DNA from: an uncultured Collinsella sp.
Lineage (GTDB): Bacteria > Actinomycetota > Coriobacteriia > Coriobacteriales > Coriobacteriaceae
Assembly (NCBI GenBank): GCA_900538305.1
Contig: UPXY01000004.1
Span: forward strand, 1-64,000
DNA length: 64,000 nt
Direction of reading: 5' to 3'
A program made the position numbers and the translations under genes. Below are positions 15,046 through 24,600 of this stretch, piece after piece (within the stretch, counting starts at the first letter, position 1; the number at the start of each line of letters is the position of its first letter). The notes beneath the pieces were generated by a model. That model did not search any database. It was not told the origin of the DNA and was given only the letters and a program-made list of their open reading frames with translations.

Positions 15046-17826
15046 ATGAACAAACAGCAGCTCGCAGCTAAGATTTGGGCATCGGCGAACAAAATGCGCT
15101 CAAAAATCGAGGCGAACGAATACAAGGACTACATCCTCGGCTTCATCTTTTACAAGTACCTTTCCGAGCAAGAGGAGAAGTACTTCTATGCGCAGGGTGC
15201 TACCAAGGAAGACCTTCCCGCGCTCACCGAGGAGGATGCCGAGATCCTTGGCATGATGCGCAATAACCTTGGTTACTTCATTGGGTACAAGGACCTGTTC
15301 TCCACCTGGCTCAATCTTGGGCACGATTTTAGCGTCGACAACGTGCTCACAGCGCTCTCGGCGTTCGACCGTCTCGTGGATGACAGCCATAGCAAGGTGT
15401 TTGACGGCATCTTCAACACGCTGCAAACGGGCATCTCCAAGCTCGGTAACAGCACCGCTTCGCAGACCAAGGCCGTCAGCGACCTCATCCACCTCATCGA
15501 CGAGATTTCCATGGACGGCAAACAGGACTATGACGTCCTTGGCTACATCTATGAGTACCTTATCAGCCAGTTTGCCTCCAATGCCGGCAAGAAGGCGGGA
15601 GAGTTCTACACGCCGCACGAGGTGTCGCTGCTCATGTCGGAAATCGTAGCCGACCATCTTTCCCAGCGCAGCAATATCGAGATTTACGACCCAACCAGCG
15701 GTTCGGGCTCGCTGCTCATCAACATCGGTAAGACAGCCGCGAAGCACGGTGTCCCGGCAGAGTCAATCAAATATTACGCGCAGGAACTTGTGCAGGCCAC
15801 GTACAACCTTACGCGCATGAATCTCATCATGCGCGGTATCCGCGTCGACAACATCGAAACGCGCAATGACGACACGCTGGCGCGCGACTGGCCCTGGTTT
15901 GACGAGAAGGACCCGGATGGTACGTACGAACCGCTCTTCGTAGACGCGGTGGTCTCGAACCCACCGTACTCGCAGAACTGGAATCCCGACGGCAAGGAGA
16001 CCGACCCGCGCTTTGCGAGCTACGGCATAGCGCCCAAGTCCAAGGCGGACTACGCATTCCTCCTCCATTGCCTGTTTCACCTCAAGCCCGATGGCGTCAT
16101 GACCATTATCTTGCCGCATGGTGTTCTCTTCCGTGGTGACCAGGAGGGCGTTATCAGGCGCAATCTCGTGGAGCACCGCAACATCGAGGCGATTATCGGT
16201 CTACCGGCGAACATCTTCTATGGTACGGGTATCCCCACCATCATCATGGTGCTACGCAAGCCGCAAACGGGAGACGATGGGAGTATCCTCATCGTCGATG
16301 CCTCGAAAGGTTTTGAGAAGGACGGCAAGAACAATAAGTTGCGCTCTTCGGATATTAAGCGCATCGTGGACGTCGTACGGACGCGCCAATACGTTGAGAA
16401 GTTCGCACGCGTCGTGTCCATCGACGAGGTGCGGGCCAACGACTACAACCTGAACATCCCCCGGTACGTTGATTCGTCGGAAGACCCGGAGACCTGGGAC
16501 ATCTATGCCACCATGTTCGGAGGCGTCCCCACAGCCGAGTTGGACAAGCTCAATGCGTATTGGGATGTCTTGCCGGGCTTACGCGAGCATTTGTTCAACG
16601 AAAGCGGTCGCACTGCTGCGTTGGCGGTGGGCGACGTGGCGGAAGCAATTGCGTCGCACGCATCAGTCCAGGCGTACCAACGCACGTGCGCCGATGCCTT
16701 TGACGGCTTCGACGCCTATCTCTACGATGAGCTGATTGACGAGCCCTCGCTCGTGCATATCGCGAGCGAAGAGGAGCGCATCGCCGATGACGTGTTCGAG
16801 CGCCTCTCTACCGTGCCTCTTGTAGACAAATACGTTGCTTACCAAGCGCTTGATGACCAATGGGAGGGTATCGCTGCCGATCTAGAGACCGTTCAGAGCG
16901 AGGGGTTTGGTGCCGTGCGCCAGGTCGACCAAAACATGGTCACCAAGAAAAAGGGGGACACCGAGGTCGAGGAGCAAGACAAGAACGACCCTTGGAAGGG
17001 GCGCGTGCTGCCGTTTGACCTCGTGCAGAAGTGTTTACTTGCCGACGAGCTCGCGGCGGTCAATGCAATGGGCGATCGCTTGAATCAAATTGCTGGATCG
17101 TACAGCGAGCTCATTGCAGAGCTGGATGATGAGGACCTTGAGAGTGCGCCGTTTATGAAGGACGGGGGCGAGGAGTTCGACTTTAAGGCGCTCCCGGCAG
17201 CGCTTGAGGCAGAGCTGGGGGCGCTCGATACCGAGCTCGATGCGCTGCTTGCCTATCGGAAGTTGGTGGACGGGAAGCGTCCGCTGCAGGAGCAGCTCGG
17301 TTTCATTGCCGCGCATCCGGAGGTTGCTTGGGACGCCATGAAGCCCGCCCGTGATGGAAGCTACGCAAAGCGCGCGGTTAAGGCTCGCATCAATGAGGTG
17401 CGGGCTCGTGTGAGCGTGCCCGAGGGCTCGCTTGCTGAGGCGCTCGAGAAGGCTCTTGCGCTCAATGTCGAAGAGGCGCAACTTAAGAAGAATGAAAAGG
17501 CTGCGCGGATGGAGCTGATCGAGCACACCAGGACGGCGATTGAGAACGTGACGGATGAGCAGGCGTTTGAGCTGCTGCATCGCAAATGGGTCACACCGCT
17601 GGTCGAGCGCTTGCAACAGCTTCCGGGTGAAGTCGTTGGTGCGCTGGTCAAGCGCGTACAGGCCCTGTGCGATAAATACGCAACTACATTGCCCGATCTG
17701 GATCGTCAGATTCGCGATGCCGAGCGTGAGCTTTGTGGCATGTTGGGCGATTTGACGGGCAATGAGAACGACATGGCCGGTATCCGCGAGCTGCAGAAGC
17801 TTTTGATGGGTGATTTCGATGCATAG
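15046..17826 (+). CDS. hsdM: Type I restriction-modification system methyltransferase subunit HsdM
   Basis: N6-adenine DNA methyltransferase subunit of a type I R-M complex. The 926-residue protein has the helical HsdM N-terminal domain (MNKQQLAAKIWASANKMR, about 1-155), the SAM loop DPTSGSGSL at 215-223 and the catalytic NPPY at 305-308, followed by KSKADYAFLLHCLFHLK. Typical HsdM is about 500 residues; this one carries roughly 400 more, charged and probably coiled-coil (including EQDKNDPWKGRVLPFDLVQK), a long form seen in some Firmicutes and Actinobacteria. Start chosen at ATG 15046 because GGGAGGA precedes it; a TTG at 15022 is less likely. It overlaps hsdS by 8 bases and is bracketed by inverted hsdS repeats. 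Confidence 0.92.
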   Translation: MNKQQLAAKIWASANKMRSKIEANEYKDYILGFIFYKYLSEQEEKYFYAQGATKEDLPALTEEDAEILGMMRNNLGYFIGYKDLFSTWLNLGHDFSVDNVLTALSAFDRLVDDSHSKVFDGIFNTLQTGISKLGNSTASQTKAVSDLIHLIDEISMDGKQDYDVLGYIYEYLISQFASNAGKKAGEFYTPHEVSLLMSEIVADHLSQRSNIEIYDPTSGSGSLLINIGKTAAKHGVPAESIKYYAQELVQATYNLTRMNLIMRGIRVDNIETRNDDTLARDWPWFDEKDPDGTYEPLFVDAVVSNPPYSQNWNPDGKETDPRFASYGIAPKSKADYAFLLHCLFHLKPDGVMTIILPHGVLFRGDQEGVIRRNLVEHRNIEAIIGLPANIFYGTGIPTIIMVLRKPQTGDDGSILIVDASKGFEKDGKNNKLRSSDIKRIVDVVRTRQYVEKFARVVSIDEVRANDYNLNIPRYVDSSEDPETWDIYATMFGGVPTAELDKLNAYWDVLPGLREHLFNESGRTAALAVGDVAEAIASHASVQAYQRTCADAFDGFDAYLYDELIDEPSLVHIASEEERIADDVFERLSTVPLVDKYVAYQALDDQWEGIAADLETVQSEGFGAVRQVDQNMVTKKKGDTEVEEQDKNDPWKGRVLPFDLVQKCLLADELAAVNAMGDRLNQIAGSYSELIAELDDEDLESAPFMKDGGEEFDFKALPAALEAELGALDTELDALLAYRKLVDGKRPLQEQLGFIAAHPEVAWDAMKPARDGSYAKRAVKARINEVRARVSVPEGSLAEALEKALALNVEEAQLKKNEKAARMELIEHTRTAIENVTDEQAFELLHRKWVTPLVERLQQLPGEVVGALVKRVQALCDKYATTLPDLDRQIRDAERELCGMLGDLTGNENDMAGIRELQKLLMGDFDA

Positions 17827-19063
17827 CTCAGAGGAAAAGGCGCTCGCACCGCGTATCCGCTTCGCCGGCTTCACTGACGCTTGGGAACAGCGTAGGCTGG
17901 GGGACGTGGCCGAGATTGTTGGAGGAGGAACTCCCGATACGGGCAATCCGAACTTCTGGGATGGCGAGATTGATTGGTACTCGCCCGCCGAGCTTGGGGA
18001 GCGGGTTTATGCCGATGGGAGCGTCCGCCGTATCACAGAGAAGGGCTTTGCAAATTGTTCTGCAAAGATGCTTCCTGCTGGCAGAACGATACTCTTCACC
18101 AGTCGTGCCGGCATCGGCAACACCGCAATTCTTCGCAGGTCAGCATGCACGAATCAGGGATTTCAGTCGATTGTCATTAAGGACGGTGTGAACGTCTACT
18201 TCCTATATTCGATGAGCGGATCGATCAAGCGGGGCGCGGAAGAGAAGGCGTCAGGTTCGACTTTCCTCGAGATTTCCGGTAAGCAGCTCTCCACAATAGA
18301 CATTGCAGTTCCACAGGCTCCAGAGCAGCGCAAGATCGGCGCCCTCTTCTCCCGGCTCGACGACCTCATCGCCCTTCACCAGCGTAAGTGTGATGGCCTG
18401 AAAACGGTCAAGAAATCGCTTCTCGAAAAGATGTTCCCTCGCGACGGGGAGACCTCGCCCGAGGTTCGCTTCGTCGGCTTCACTGACGCTTGGGAACAGC
18501 GTAGGCTGAGAGATGTTGCGCACTCCTTTGAATATGGGCTCAATGCTGCTGCAATGCCCTATGACGGCAAAGTAAAGTATCTGCGAATTACCGACATCGA
18601 TGATGAAACTCGAGAATTTCGTCAAGATGATGTTACGTCTCCCGATGCTCCCGATAGCCAGATTGGGCCCTGCCTTCTGAGCGAAGGCGACCTGCTGTTT
18701 GCTAGAACGGGGGCGAGCGTTGGCAAAACGTATCGCTACCAGCGGAAAGACGGAGTAACTGCATTTGCCGGCTTTCTTATTCGCGCTATCCCAAATTCAG
18801 ATGTGGGTTCCAGTTTCTTGTACCAAAGCACCTTGACGGAAGGCTATAAGAGGTACATCGATGTTACGTCTCAAAGGTCAGGCCAGCCAGGCGTAAACGC
18901 AGCGGAATACTCCCAATGGGAGCTAATGGTGCCGCGCGGGCCCGAGCAGCGTAGGATCGGCGCCCTCTTCTCCCGGCTCGACGACCTCATCGCCCTTCAC
19001 CAGCGTAAGCTGGACGCGCTCAAAAACGTCAAGAAATCGCTCCTCGAGGGCATGTTCGTGTAA
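17819..19063 (+). CDS. hsdS: Type I restriction-modification specificity subunit HsdS (two TRDs, expressed copy)
   Basis: DNA-recognition subunit that sets the target of HsdM/HsdR. The 414-residue protein has two TRDs, each bounded by the same blocks: FTDAWEQRRLG at the front and GALFSRLDDLIALHQRK (the conserved helical spacer) at the back. TRD1 lies at about 28-165 and TRD2 at about 235-375. The ATG at 17819 overlaps the hsdM stop; GTG 17810 is an alternative. The DNA encoding the boundary blocks is identical, or nearly so, to that of the two extra cassettes at 14438-14983 and 20739-21395. TRD DNA looks more AT-rich than the neighbouring chromosome. The combination seen now is probably one of several possible. 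Confidence 0.92.
   Translation: MHSSEEKALAPRIRFAGFTDAWEQRRLGDVAEIVGGGTPDTGNPNFWDGEIDWYSPAELGERVYADGSVRRITEKGFANCSAKMLPAGRTILFTSRAGIGNTAILRRSACTNQGFQSIVIKDGVNVYFLYSMSGSIKRGAEEKASGSTFLEISGKQLSTIDIAVPQAPEQRKIGALFSRLDDLIALHQRKCDGLKTVKKSLLEKMFPRDGETSPEVRFVGFTDAWEQRRLRDVAHSFEYGLNAAAMPYDGKVKYLRITDIDDETREFRQDDVTSPDAPDSQIGPCLLSEGDLLFARTGASVGKTYRYQRKDGVTAFAGFLIRAIPNSDVGSSFLYQSTLTEGYKRYIDVTSQRSGQPGVNAAEYSQWELMVPRGPEQRRIGALFSRLDDLIALHQRKLDALKNVKKSLLEGMFV
17879..17904 (+). repeat. 26-bp hsdS 5' repeat, copy A
   Basis: GCTTGGGAACAGCGTAGGCT followed by GGGGGA at the front of TRD1. It is identical to 20790-20815 and to the inverted copy 14958-14983. Confidence 0.9.
18338..18388 (+). repeat. 51-bp hsdS 3' repeat, copy A
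   Basis: Encodes GALFSRLDDLIALHQRK after TRD1. It is identical to the copies at 18959-19009 and 21291-21341 over 51 bp and differs by one base from the inverted copy at 14486-14536. Confidence 0.9.
18488..18508 (+). repeat. 21-bp hsdS 5' repeat, copy B
   Basis: GCTTGGGAACAGCGTAGGCT plus G at the front of TRD2; after it the sequence changes to AGAGA instead of GGGGA, so this copy is shorter than A, C and D. Confidence 0.85.
18959..19009 (+). repeat. 51-bp hsdS 3' repeat, copy B
   Basis: Same 51-bp block after TRD2, in direct orientation to copies A and C. Confidence 0.9.
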
Positions 19064-19074
19064 GAGGTGGTCCC

Positions 19075-20748
19075 GTGGCGTTCATTGACCAGCTTTCCAA
19101 ATGGCGTGAGAACAATCGTCTTGAATTCAAAAGTGCTCGCGGCGGCTTTCCCCGCAGCTTCTGGGAAACATATTCTGCGTTCGCCAACACGAATGGCGGC
19201 CTTATCGTTCTCGGCGTCGATGAAACGCCGGATGGGCTCAAGATGTCGGGCGTGGCAAATGCTGCTGCGCTTGTTCGGGACCTATGGAACAACCTGAACA
19301 ACCCGCAAAAGGTGAGCGCCAACCTGCTGCTCGACTCGGACATCGCCATTCATCAGATAGACGGCGCTGAAATCGTAGCAATCAAGGTGCCGCGCGCTGA
19401 TCGCACGCAGCGCCCTGTGCACATTAACAACTCCATGAACGCGGGAACGTACCGGCGAAATGGCGAGGGCGACTACCATTGCACCATGGAAGTCATTCGC
19501 GCCATGGTGCGCGACAGCTATGATGGTGCGCTCGACAAGGAGGTCGTCGAAAGGGTCGGTCTCGATGCGTTGAGCAGCGATTCCATACGCAGGTATCGGA
19601 ACGAGTTCGATGGCGTTCGTCTTAACCACCCATGGTCCGATTTGTCCGATACGGAGTTTCTTCTCCGATTGGGTGCCATCGGGCGCTCGGAAGACGACGG
19701 GAAGCTGCACCCTACGAAGGCTGGCCTGCTCATGTTCGGCGAGGCGTGGCGTATCACCGACGAGTTCCCCAACTACTTCCTTGATTGTAGACAAGTGAGC
19801 GAAGGACGTCGGTGGGACAACCGTATCACGTCGGATTCCGGTGACTGGAGCGGTAATGTATACGACTTTTCGAGTCGAGCGAGTCGCATGCTCTGCGAGG
19901 GGCTGCCTGTGCCGTTTGAGCTTGACTCGAACATGCGGCGCATCGATGATACGCCGCAGCATGAGGCAGTGCGCGAGGGGCTTGCCAACGCGCTCGTGCA
20001 CGCTGATTACTACGGCCGTACCGGTATCGTCGCCATCCAGCGGCGCTCGACGGTAGAATTCTCCAACCCTGGGCTCTTGCGCATTCCCGCAGAGGTAGTG
20101 GAGGGCGGAGGCGTTTCCGACCCGCGTAACAGAACACTCATGACCATGTTCAACCTCATCGGTGTATGCGAGAAGGCAGGTAGCGGATTCGACCTCTTGA
20201 AACGGGCGGCGCGGTACGCCAACGTTGCGCAGCCGACGTTCGAAGAGTTTCTTGACCCCGATAGGACGAAGCTGACTTTGCATATTGTGATGGATGGCAC
20301 GAAGCTGGCAAAATACGGTCGCTCGAGCTTCATTGACAGTGGCATCGATGCCGGTATTAATAACGGAGATTTCTCAATAAATGACGGTGAAGCCGGAGAA
20401 AATATCGGTCAGAGGCAAAGTAATGACGGTGAAGCCGGAGAAAATGTCGGTCAGAGGCAAAGTAATGACGGTGAAGCCGGAGAAAATGTCGGGAAGCACG
20501 ATGCCAATGATGAAGGTGCGGTCAATGAGAAGCGAATTGATGGGCGCGTCGCTCGCACCTTGCGGACGGAGAGGGCGGTCTTGGAATGTATAGCATCTGA
20601 TTCTAAGATGACTGCTGGGGCGATTGCCGAACAGACAGGTCTTTCGGAACGCCAAGTAGAGCGCACGATAAGAAGGCTTCGGGAGTCCGGAAAGCTGGAA
20701 CGTATTGGCGGCGCACGTGGACATTGGGAGGTGCGGGAGTGCGAGTAA
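19075..20748 (+). CDS. AlbA_2 (Schlafen-like) domain ATP-binding protein in the hsd locus
   Basis: A 557-residue protein. The N-terminus matches the AlbA_2/Schlafen-type domain (NRLEFKSARGGF, then YSAFANTNGGLIVLGVDE, about residues 14-120). The middle has a GHKL-like ATP-binding segment (QHEAVREGLANALVHADYYG, about 290-315). The C-terminus is a winged helix (AGAIAEQTGLSERQVERTIRRL). Between them, residues 436-477 are three 14-residue repeats starting NDGEAGEN. Such proteins are frequent passengers of type I R-M loci, with roles proposed in transcription control or defence; the exact function is unknown. GTG 19075 with upstream AAGAGGTGG is the start. It sits between hsdS and a second hsdS cassette, so recombination between direct repeats could delete it. 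Confidence 0.75.
   Translation: MAFIDQLSKWRENNRLEFKSARGGFPRSFWETYSAFANTNGGLIVLGVDETPDGLKMSGVANAAALVRDLWNNLNNPQKVSANLLLDSDIAIHQIDGAEIVAIKVPRADRTQRPVHINNSMNAGTYRRNGEGDYHCTMEVIRAMVRDSYDGALDKEVVERVGLDALSSDSIRRYRNEFDGVRLNHPWSDLSDTEFLLRLGAIGRSEDDGKLHPTKAGLLMFGEAWRITDEFPNYFLDCRQVSEGRRWDNRITSDSGDWSGNVYDFSSRASRMLCEGLPVPFELDSNMRRIDDTPQHEAVREGLANALVHADYYGRTGIVAIQRRSTVEFSNPGLLRIPAEVVEGGGVSDPRNRTLMTMFNLIGVCEKAGSGFDLLKRAARYANVAQPTFEEFLDPDRTKLTLHIVMDGTKLAKYGRSSFIDSGIDAGINNGDFSINDGEAGENIGQRQSNDGEAGENVGQRQSNDGEAGENVGKHDANDEGAVNEKRIDGRVARTLRTERAVLECIASDSKMTAGAIAEQTGLSERQVERTIRRLRESGKLERIGGARGHWEVRECE
20380..20505 (+). repeat. 42-bp in-frame tandem repeat, three units
   Basis: Units start at 20380, 20422 and 20464 and encode NDGEAGENIGQRQS, NDGEAGENVGQRQS and NDGEAGENVGKHDA. 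Units 1 and 2 are nearly identical in DNA; the third diverges at its end. Copy number could vary by slippage without breaking the frame. Confidence 0.9.
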
Positions 20749-21395
20749 TCAATTTGCTTCCTTCACTCCTTTTGCGCGTAACCCCATCCGCTTGGGAACA
20801 GCGTAGGCTGGGGGATGAGTTTGCATTCCTACGAAATAACACTCTTTCGCGCGCGGAGCTGAGCAGCTCTCATGGTTTGGCTTTCGACATTCACTACGGC
20901 GATCTGCTCGTCAGGTTCGGATCCGTCCTTGATCTCGCTGTCGAGGAGCCGCCACGCATTGCTGACGATGAAACGGTCCTCGGTTTGACGTGCGACGAGC
21001 TTCGAGACGGTGACGTCGTCGTTGCCGACACCGCTGAGGATTTAACCGCGGGCAAGTGCTCCGAGCTGCAGGGGCTTGGCAGGCTAAAGGTTTTTGCCGG
21101 CCTGCACACAATGCCGCTCAGGCCCCTGCGCGATTACGCACCGGGCTTTCTGGGGCACTACCTCAACGCTCCGGCCTTCCGTGGGCAGTTGACACCGCTC
21201 ATGCAGGGCATCAAGGTCATCTCCATATCCAGGGCGGCGATGGCCGGAGCGACCATGCAAGTGCCCACCCTCTCCGAGCAGCGCCTCATCGGCGCCCTCT
21301 TCTCCCGGCTCGACGACCTCATCGCCCTTCACCAGCGTAAGTGCGACGGGCTCAGAACTGTTCGGAAATCACTCTTCGAAAGTGCATTGGCATAG
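20739..21395 (+). CDS. HsdS-like half subunit with one TRD
   Basis: A 218-residue protein carrying one TRD between AWEQRRLGDE and GALFSRLDDLIALHQRKCDGL, that is, half of a normal HsdS. GTG 20739 is preceded by GGGAGG 7 bases upstream and overlaps the last codons of the AlbA_2 gene, so it may be translated by coupling, unlike the silent minus-strand cassette. It could form a homodimeric specificity unit, as half-size HsdS proteins can, or serve only as a donor TRD. The first 20 residues (RVINLLPSLLLRVTPS) show no HsdS homology, which fits a cassette abutting foreign sequence. Whether it is expressed is uncertain. Confidence 0.7.
   Translation: MRVINLLPSLLLRVTPSAWEQRRLGDEFAFLRNNTLSRAELSSSHGLAFDIHYGDLLVRFGSVLDLAVEEPPRIADDETVLGLTCDELRDGDVVVADTAEDLTAGKCSELQGLGRLKVFAGLHTMPLRPLRDYAPGFLGHYLNAPAFRGQLTPLMQGIKVISISRAAMAGATMQVPTLSEQRLIGALFSRLDDLIALHQRKCDGLRTVRKSLFESALA
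20790..20815 (+). repeat. 26-bp hsdS 5' repeat, copy C
   Basis: Identical to copies A and D over 26 bp. Copies C and D also share ATCC just upstream, unlike copies A and B, which have CTGA. Confidence 0.9.
21291..21341 (+). repeat. 51-bp hsdS 3' repeat, copy C
   Basis: Third plus-strand copy of the 51-bp block, closing the half-size hsdS cassette. Confidence 0.9.
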
Positions 21396-21451
21396 ACGTA
21401 TGCTGTAATTGGGCTGGATACGCACAGCATGTCGAAAGGGGTGCTTGCGAT

Positions 21452-21547
21452 ATGTCGGCTATCGTTTACCGTAACGGCACGCGAGATGCCCTGCGGCGAC
21501 GGTCCTCAGCAGCATGTCGGTATTATCGACGGTTTAATCGTTTGTGA
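21452..21547 (+). CDS. Possible 31-residue ORF before hsdR
   Basis: ATG 21452 follows CGAAAGGGG and opens a short Arg-rich frame (MSAIVYRNGTRDALRRRSSA and on, ending FNRL) in the 209-base gap before hsdR. No family is recognised. It may be a true small protein, a remnant of a longer gene, or chance. Confidence 0.2.
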   Translation: MSAIVYRNGTRDALRRRSSAACRYYRRFNRL

Positions 21548-21604
21548 GTCATTTGAGTGGGCACAAAGCGCAACGGTCGGTGGGAAGCGCGTTAGGAGAC
21601 GGTA

Positions 21605-24600
21605 ATGGATCCAGTGACATTTACGACTGAGGCAGCCTTCGAGGAATCGGTTATCGAAAACCTCAAGCGCTGCGGCTGGGACGATGCTGAAGGGGTTATC
21701 AGGCATCCTACCGAGCAGGACCTCATCGATAACTGGGCGCGCATTCTCTTCAACAACAATCAGGAGCGCGACCGTCTGAACGGTTATCCGCTCACCTCCG
21801 GCGAGATGCGCCAAATCATGGAGCAGATTGCCGATCTCCGTACGCCGCAACGGCTTAATGCGTTTATCAACGGTAAGACCGTCTCCATTATTCGTGACAA
21901 TCCGGAAGATAAGTTGCATCTGGGCAAAATGGTGAGCATGCGCATCTACGATCGTCGCGAAATCGCAGGCGGCAGAAGCCGCTACCAGATTGTGCAGCAG
22001 CCGAAATTTAACGTGCGCTCCGAAGTACTGCCCAAGCGTCGCGGCGATCTTATGCTGCTCATCAACGGTATGCCGGTTATCCACATCGAGCTCAAGAAGA
22101 GCAGTGTGCCGGCAAGCGAAGCCTACAACCAGATTGAGAAGTACGCACGTGAGGGCGTGTTTACAGGACTGTTCTCGCTCGTACAGGTGCTTGTCGCCAT
22201 GAACCCCGACGAGTCGTATTACTTCGCCAACCCTGGCCCCAGTGGAGAGTTCAATCGAGCGTTCCGATTCCACTGGGCGGACTTCAACAACGAGCCGAAG
22301 AACGATTATCGCGACGTGGTGCATGACCTGCTCTCCATCCCTATGGCGCACCAGCTCATTGGGTTTTATACGGTCGCCGATGCCGGCGATGGTGTCCTCA
22401 AGGTCATGCGTAGCTACCAGTACTACGCAGCGAGTGCCATCTCCAACCGAGTTGCGCAGCACGACTGGTCCAAGCGCGATCAGCTTGGCGGTTACGTCTG
22501 GCACACTACGGGCTCGGGCAAGACCATGACGAGCTTCAAGTCTGCTCAGCTCATTGCCGATTCGGGTAATGCTGACAAGGTTGTATTCCTCATGGACCGT
22601 ATCGAACTGGGCACACAGTCTGTGCGCGAATACCGAGGATTCGCTGGCGCGGGCCTTACCGAGGAGCAACGCAAGCAAGCGGTTCAGGATACCGAGAATA
22701 CGGCAGTGCTTAGGAAGAAGCTCAAAAGCGACGACCCGGTGAACACCCTCATCGTGACGTCCATCCAAAAGATGAGCATGGTGAACGAGGAGGGCATGCT
22801 CTCTGAGAAGGACCTCGCCGCTCTGCAGCACAAGCGAATCGTGTTCATCATCGACGAATGTCATCGCTCGACTTTTGGCGACATGCTCGCCAAAATCAAG
22901 CAAACGTTTCCCGGTGCGATGCTCTTCGGATTCACCGGAACGCCGATTTACGAGGAGAATAAGAAGAGCCTCTCGACCACTGCCATGGTGTTCGGCGACG
23001 AGCTGCATCGCTACAGCATCGCCGACGGCATCCGCGACGGCAACGTGCTGGGGTTCGACCCTTATATGGTCATGACGTTCAAAGATGCCGACCTGCGCCG
23101 CATGGTTGGGCTCGAACGGGCGAAAGCCCAAAGCGAGGAGGAGGCGTTTGCCGATCCTGCCAAGAAAGACGTGTATCTGCGGTATCTCAAAGACGTGCCC
23201 ATGGCAGGCTATGTTGGAACCGACGGCTCGTACGTGCGGGGCATCGAGGACTACGTGCCGCGAAGTCAATACGACTGCAACGGGCACCGCAGGGCCGTTG
23301 TGCAGGATATCGTTGATGGGTGGACGGCGCGCAGCGTCGGCGGGCGGTTCCATGCCATGCTCGCCACGAGCAGCATCGCGGAGGCCATCGAGTACTATCG
23401 ACTGTTCAAGGAGCTGGCACCGCACTTGCAGGTGACCGCGCAAGTAGACCCCAACATCGACAACACGGAAGGCACGGCATTCAAAGAAGAGGGCCTCGAG
23501 GAGATTCTCACCGACTACAACGCGTGCTATGGACAAACCTTCACTATGTCGACGTACGGGCTGCTCAAGCGCGATATCTCGTCAAGGCTTGCCCACAAGG
23601 ATGGGTATGGCACCATTCCCACCAAGCCGGAGGAGCGCATTGACCTGCTGATCGTCGTCGACCAGATGCTCACCGGGTTCGACTCGAAATGGGTGAATAC
23701 GCTCTATCTCGACAAAGTGCTGCGGTACGAGGGCTTGATCCAGGCGTTTTCGCGCACCAACCGCGTATTCAACAACAGCGGCGACAAAACGACGGGAACG
23801 GTGCGCTACTACCGCTATCCGCATACGATGCGCCGCAATGTCGAGGATGCGTTCAACCTGTATTCCGGCGATAAGCCGCAGGGGCTGTTTGCCAGCAAGC
23901 TCCAGGAGAACCTCGACAGCATCACAGCGGCGTTCACGAAGATTGCCAGCATGTTCGAGGCGGAGGGTATCGAGGGGTTCGTCTCGCTGCCCGAGAGTAC
24001 GGCGGTCCGCGCCCAGTTCGCCAAGCTCTATCGTGAGTTGAGCATTCACCTCAAAGCTGCCAAAATTCAGGGGTTCACATGGGAGCAGCTCGATTACCGT
24101 GCGTACGGGCTCGACGCACAGAAGGATTTGCCTATCGATGCGAGGACGTACGCCGTGCTCGTTCAACGCTATGCGGATTTGCGTCCCGATGATCCCGGTA
24201 GCGATGGGGGAGACGACGTTCCCTACGATATCGACCCATATCTCACCGAGATCGATACGGGGCGTATCGATACCGATTACATGAACTCCCGGTTTGAAAA
24301 GTGGCTCAAGGCGCTTGACGACGGTGAGGACGCCCAGCGCGCGCTGGAGGAGCTACACCGCTCGTTTGCCATGCTTTCGAAAGATGACCAGCGCTATGCC
24401 GAGATGTTCTTAACCGATGTGCAATCGGGTGAGGTTGCGGTTGAGCCGGGCCGAACGTTCAGAGAATACATCGAGGAATACCGCGAGCATGCTCAAAACG
24501 ATCGAGTGAGCAGGTTTGCCGCCGCTTTTGGTCTTGATGCGGGTCTGCTGCGCGAGATGCTGGCGCAGCGGGTGACCGAGGCGAATATCAACGAGTTTGG

